Source: Bacteroidota bacterium
GTDB lineage: Bacteria; Bacteroidota; Ignavibacteria; UBA10030
Assembly (NCBI GenBank): GCA_025454835.1
Contig: JALONQ010000014.1
Span: forward strand, 1-64,000
Direction: 5' to 3'
Length of the DNA stretch: 64,000 nucleotides
The notes beneath the pieces are model-generated. The model had not been told where the DNA came from, ran no database searches, and was given only the letters and a program-made list of their open reading frames with translations. Made by a program: the position numbers and the translations under genes. Of the stretch, positions 60,652 to 64,000 are shown piece after piece (the first letter of the stretch is position 1; each line of letters starts with the position of its first letter).

Positions 60652-62621
60652 GACTCGGAACTGTTGTGCTGATCGGAGTGACTGTTGGGATTATCTTCAC
60701 GATTGTCCTTGGCCAAAGGAGATCGTTCCAGCAGAAGTTGCTCCAAGCGCAAGAACTTGCCGAGCGAGACCGCAAGTATCGCAACCTGTTTGAGAACTCT
60801 CTAGCCGGTATGATCCGGTTCGATCTTGCGACCGGCGAGGTGCTCGATGCCAACACCGCCATGATGCGGATCTTCCGATCGGCGGCCAGAGATCAGTTCA
60901 ATCGCGCACTCCGGGCCAATCGCAACGCCGAGTGGGACCGCCTGTGGGACCTGCTCGTGACGCGAGGCCGCATCGAGAACTACGAGTTCTCCATTCGTGC
61001 GGCGGACGGCCAAAGCGTCTGGCTTTCGATCTCGCTCGCCACGTTCCCTTCCGAGGGCGTGGCCGAAGGGGTCATGGTCGACATCACCGAGAAACGGGCC
61101 GCCGCCGAACAGATCCGCGAACAGGCGGAACTGCTCGACAAGACCGCCGACGCGATCTTCGTTCTCGACCTGACCGCCCACGTTCAGTATTGGAACAAGG
61201 CCGCCGAGCAACAGTTCGGCTGGCCGAGTCATGAGGTTCACCGTCGGCACGTCACCGACTATCTCTTTCCCTCGACCCTGTCGAACGATTTCCAGAAGGC
61301 CATCGGCATGGTCCGGGAACGGGGCGAATGGCGGGGTGAGCTCGAGATCTCGCCTCGCTACAAGAGCGCCATCATCGCCGAGTGCCGATTCACACTCGTC
61401 CGCGACGAACATGGCCATCCGCGGGCGATCCTGTGCCTGGCCAGCGACATCACCGAAAAGAAGCGCCTCGAGACACAGATGCTCCGGGCCCAGCGCATGG
61501 AGAGTATTGGCACGCTTGCCGGGGGCATCGCCCACGACCTCAACAACATCCTGGCCCCCATCGTCGTCTCCATCGACATCCTGAAGCGGACCGTCGTCGA
61601 TACGCTCGGTAAGAAGACGCTGACGGCCATCGAATCGAGTGCCCGCCGCGGGGCCGACATGGTGAAGCAGGTGCTGACGTTCGCCCGGGGCATCCAGGGC
61701 GAACGGGTGAGTATGCGCGTCGAGCATGTCATCGGAGAGGTGGTCCGGCTGATCGAAGAGACCTTTCCGCGCTCGATCGAGGTGCACAATGAGGTCCCGC
61801 GCAAGCTCTGGCCGATCGTCGGCGACGCCACACAGATCCACCAGGTGTTCATGAACCTGTGCGTGAACGCGCGCGACGCCATGGAGAATGGAGGCGTGCT
61901 GACCCTCCGGGCGCAGAATGCGGTGGTGAGCGAGGAGTTTGCGCGGGGGCAGCTCGGCGTCGCACCCGGGCCGTACGTCCATTTCCAGGTTTCGGATACT
62001 GGATCAGGGATCCCGGAGACCATTCGTGAAAAGGTTTTCGAACCGTTCTTCACGACGAAAGAGGTCGGGAAGGGGACCGGTTTGGGGCTTTCGACCACGC
62101 TGGGGATCGTGAAAAGCCACGGTGGATTCCTGACGCTCGACACCGCGCTCGGACGTGGCACGACATTTCACATCTATTTCCCTGCCGACGTGGCCGACGA
62201 GGAACGATCGAAAGAGACGTCGGTGGAAGCCTTGCGGGAAGGAAATGACGAGCTGATCCTGATCGTGGACGATGAAAGCGCCCTCCGGGACGTCGCTTCG
62301 TCGACGCTGGAGACCTACCGGTACCGCACGATCACCGCCGAGGATGGCGCACGAGCGTTGGAGGTCTTCCACGATCGTCGCGACGAGATCCGTGTCGTGA
62401 TCACCGATATGATGATGCCACGGGTCGGTGGGGCCGAGCTGATCCGTGAGATCCGGAGGCTCGAGCCGCAGGCGCGTATCGTCATCATGACCGGCATGCG
62501 CATCCCGGACGACATCCAGATCGACGACATCAAGTCCGTCGACGGCGTTCTGCAGAAGCCCTTCACGACGGAGGACCTTGTGCGCACGGTTCAGGAGGTC
62601 CTGCTGGCGCCCAAGGCGTGA
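60615..62621 (+). CDS. hybrid PAS histidine kinase with C-terminal receiver
   Basis: A 668-residue kinase. One membrane helix (about 11-33, 'LGLGTVVLIGVTVGIIFTIV'), a short coiled coil, two PAS domains (about 50-165 and 170-290), HisKA with phospho-accepting His307 ('GGIAHDLNN'), and an HATPase with N ('NLCVNARDAM'), G1 ('DTGSGIP'), F ('FEPFFTTK') and G2 ('GTGLGLS') boxes. A receiver domain (about 545-668) has Asp598 ('VVITDMMMP'). The receiver could pass phosphate on; no Hpt or output protein is adjacent. The TTG opening at 60567 is not used; ATG 60615 is chosen. Composition shifts from AT-richer to GC-rich around 60750-60840, inside the gene. Confidence 0.88.
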   Translation: MQSLPNEFWWALGLGTVVLIGVTVGIIFTIVLGQRRSFQQKLLQAQELAERDRKYRNLFENSLAGMIRFDLATGEVLDANTAMMRIFRSAARDQFNRALRANRNAEWDRLWDLLVTRGRIENYEFSIRAADGQSVWLSISLATFPSEGVAEGVMVDITEKRAAAEQIREQAELLDKTADAIFVLDLTAHVQYWNKAAEQQFGWPSHEVHRRHVTDYLFPSTLSNDFQKAIGMVRERGEWRGELEISPRYKSAIIAECRFTLVRDEHGHPRAILCLASDITEKKRLETQMLRAQRMESIGTLAGGIAHDLNNILAPIVVSIDILKRTVVDTLGKKTLTAIESSARRGADMVKQVLTFARGIQGERVSMRVEHVIGEVVRLIEETFPRSIEVHNEVPRKLWPIVGDATQIHQVFMNLCVNARDAMENGGVLTLRAQNAVVSEEFARGQLGVAPGPYVHFQVSDTGSGIPETIREKVFEPFFTTKEVGKGTGLGLSTTLGIVKSHGGFLTLDTALGRGTTFHIYFPADVADEERSKETSVEALREGNDELILIVDDESALRDVASSTLETYRYRTITAEDGARALEVFHDRRDEIRVVITDMMMPRVGGAELIREIRRLEPQARIVIMTGMRIPDDIQIDDIKSVDGVLQKPFTTEDLVRTVQEVLLAPKA

Positions 62622-62640
62622 CCCTCACCTCGGTACATGA

Positions 62641-62675
62641 AGAAGCCCGCTCCTGAGGACCAAGAGCGGGCTTCT
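62641..62675. terminator. bidirectional intrinsic terminator
   Basis: Perfect 12-bp stem AGAAGCCCGCTC (62641-62652) and GAGCGGGCTTCT (62664-62675), 11-nt loop, between convergent genes. Confidence 0.88.
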
Positions 62676-62696
62676 GGCTGTTGGGGATGCCGATCG

Positions 62697-64000
62697 TCAG
62701 CTGGTCGGTGCGGGAACGGGAGTCAGCAGTCGCTCAAAAGCCGGCGCCGACCCGCCCAGCCGGCGTGCCGCCAACTGACGCACCGTGGCTTCGGTCAGGA
62801 TGTCGAGTCGATGCGCAGCGATGAGCGCGCCGGCCATCGCCGCGTTGGCGCCGGTGACGGTCTTGCGCAGCGGCAAGCGTACGATACTTCCCCGCTCCGG
62901 CGGCGTCAGGGTGTCGTCGAGAATGACGATCGTGTCGGGCCCGATGGACCCGACTGTTCCGCGGCGACGCAGCTCATTCCATCCGTCCTCGGAGGTCGCG
63001 ACCACCACATCGGGCACCTCGATGCCCGTAAAGCCGATCGGGTACGGAGAGACCCAGACCTCGGAAAGCGAGAAACCGGACCCCTGCGTCACCGGGTTGT
63101 CGTTCTTCTGCGTGACCCTGCAGCCGGCGGAGGCCGCCGCCTGGCCCAGCGCCGTCGCGGACGACTGCACGCGCTCTCCAGCGCTTCCGGCGATCACGAG
63201 ATTGACAGGCCGATCCAACGGCGACGGTTCGACCCGGGCCGGCGGTTCGTTGGGCGACTCGGCTGCGGCTCCGGCCGGGGCCTGCCTCACCTTCTGGTCG
63301 AACGGAATTCCCTCCCGGTGCGCAAGTTTCCCGAGTTCCCACCCATTCTCTTGTGCGATCTCACTGAGCCTTCGTCCGGTCAGCTCATTCTTCGGCACGG
63401 CATACTCCGTGCAGAGTTCGAGCACTTCGACCGCCGAGAAGCCTGGAGAGGCGAGCGCCTCTTTGAGCGTGCCCGTCAGACCAGGGTCGGAGACGGTGGT
63501 GCGCACGACGAAGGGGGCGTTGCTGTGCTTCAGGATGCCGCCCAGGTCGGCCGGAGGTACCAGATTGCCGCGCGGCGTAGTGGCCGTGATAAAACAGTCG
63601 GGCGTCAATCCGGACCCCTGCCCGCCCGTCATGCCGTAAACGAAATTGTTGCAAATGATGACGGTCATCCGCACGTTCAGCATCGCGGCATGGACCAGGT
63701 GCTGCAAGCCGATCATCGCTCCGCCATCGCCGATGAGGACGATGATGTGGAGCTGGCCGGAAGCCAGGATCCCGTCGGCCAGAGCGATGCCGCAGGCGAA
63801 GGCGGTCGAACGGCCGTGGGTTGTGTGGACCGTATGGATGTCGCGGAAGAGGCCGTCGGCCAGGCCGATGCAGCCGATGTCGGTGACCAACGCCAGGCGT
63901 TCCGCGGGGATCTGCAGTTCAACGAGGGCGTCGTTGAGCTTGCGCAGGATGTTCGTGTGGCTGCATCCCTTGCAGAATGGGAAGCGAACGTTGTCGACCA
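62697..64000 (-). CDS. 2-oxoacid:ferredoxin oxidoreductase, fused beta and gamma subunits, partial
   Basis: The frame is open to the right edge, so the start lies outside the window. The visible protein begins (on its own strand) 'VDNVRFPFCKGCSHTN', the Cys-x2-Cys-x-His pattern of 2-oxoacid oxidoreductase beta subunits. The thiamine diphosphate motif follows: 'VLIGDGGAMIG' and, ~25 residues on, 'VIICNNFVYGMTGGQ'. After about 245 residues, a linker rich in Ala/Pro leads to a gamma-subunit domain ('VNLVIAGSAGERVQSSATALG', shown in part, and 'SEVWVSPYPIGFTGIEVPDVV'). The enzyme decarboxylates a 2-oxoacid (pyruvate, 2-oxoglutarate or an aromatic one) to acyl-CoA with ferredoxin as acceptor. The alpha subunit is expected just outside the window. 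Confidence 0.85.
   Translation of the reverse strand, partial: VDNVRFPFCKGCSHTNILRKLNDALVELQIPAERLALVTDIGCIGLADGLFRDIHTVHTTHGRSTAFACGIALADGILASGQLHIIVLIGDGGAMIGLQHLVHAAMLNVRMTVIICNNFVYGMTGGQGSGLTPDCFITATTPRGNLVPPADLGGILKHSNAPFVVRTTVSDPGLTGTLKEALASPGFSAVEVLELCTEYAVPKNELTGRRLSEIAQENGWELGKLAHREGIPFDQKVRQAPAGAAAESPNEPPARVEPSPLDRPVNLVIAGSAGERVQSSATALGQAAASAGCRVTQKNDNPVTQGSGFSLSEVWVSPYPIGFTGIEVPDVVVATSEDGWNELRRRGTVGSIGPDTIVILDDTLTPPERGSIVRLPLRKTVTGANAAMAGALIAAHRLDILTEATVRQLAARRLGGSAPAFERLLTPVPAPTS

Noticed and set aside
1-64000. tRNA, rRNA, insertion sequences, prophage or plasmid origin
   Set aside because: No rRNA-like stretch, cloverleaf, transposase, integrase or replication-protein gene was recognised by eye; a covariance-model scan would be needed to exclude a tRNA fully.

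Overview
ORGANISM. The window is GC-rich and densely coded. Five predicted secreted proteins end in a type IX secretion (T9SS, Por) C-terminal sorting domain, four of them with the 'NFPNPFNP' signature. There is also a PorV/PorQ-like barrel, a TonB receptor with an N-terminal carboxypeptidase-regulatory domain, and a DUF5916 outer-membrane protein. Together these point to a free-living Gram-negative bacterium of the Bacteroidota/Ignavibacteriota/Chlorobiota (FCB) group, probably Ignavibacteria-like. This placement rests on family recognition only; no rRNA or tRNA gene was seen.

LAYOUT. 1-9.7 kb: end of one T9SS protein, then a tight run of a paralogous T9SS protein, a TonB-dependent receptor, a 1092-aa secreted protein and a PorV/PorQ-family protein. 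9.9-24.8 kb: a carbohydrate operon with a GH94 phosphorylase, two glycoamylase-fold (PF10091, GH144-like) secreted enzymes, a GH2 enzyme, a sugar ABC importer (binding protein and two permeases, no ATPase) and a large secreted (alpha/alpha)-barrel glycosidase-like protein. GH94 and PF10091 domains co-occur in cyclic beta-1,2-glucan synthases, and GH144, GH94 and ABC genes co-occur in beta-1,2-glucan degradation clusters, so this is best read as a beta-1,2-glucan (sophoro-oligosaccharide) use locus. 25-36.7 kb: UppP, PLP decarboxylase, LytTR regulator, HEAT protein, M28 peptidase, another T9SS protein, a YiiX-like hydrolase, and a leftward ECF sigma/anti-sigma/lipoprotein operon. 36.8-45.1 kb: DUF5916 protein, two response regulators, a membrane HExxH protein overlapping phospholipase A (PldA), prolyl oligopeptidase, and a ThiF-rhodanese fusion. 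45.5-50.1 kb: overlapping guanine deaminase and fungal-type cytosine deaminase, TerC, a CitE-like protein, a VWA protein. 50.2-59.1 kb: a second ECF sigma/anti-sigma pair, followed on the same strand by an eight-gene lipid operon (desaturase, DUF1475, DUF1295, CFA-type methyltransferase, unknown secreted protein, FAD oxidoreductase, DUF1365, second CFA-type methyltransferase). 59.4-64 kb: small anchored protein, AT-richer membrane protein overlapping a hybrid PAS histidine kinase, and a fused beta-gamma 2-oxoacid:ferredoxin oxidoreductase running off the end.

HOW IT FITS. The first 25 kb looks like an outer-membrane-to-cytoplasm polysaccharide pathway that uses T9SS export, a TonB receptor and an ABC importer instead of SusD-type proteins. 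The 52-59 kb operon looks like a membrane fatty-acid modification pathway (desaturation, methyl or methylene transfer, redox steps). Two dispersed palindromic repeat types sit in intergenic gaps (9.8, 24.85 and 45.4 kb). No CRISPR array, insertion sequence or prophage was seen.
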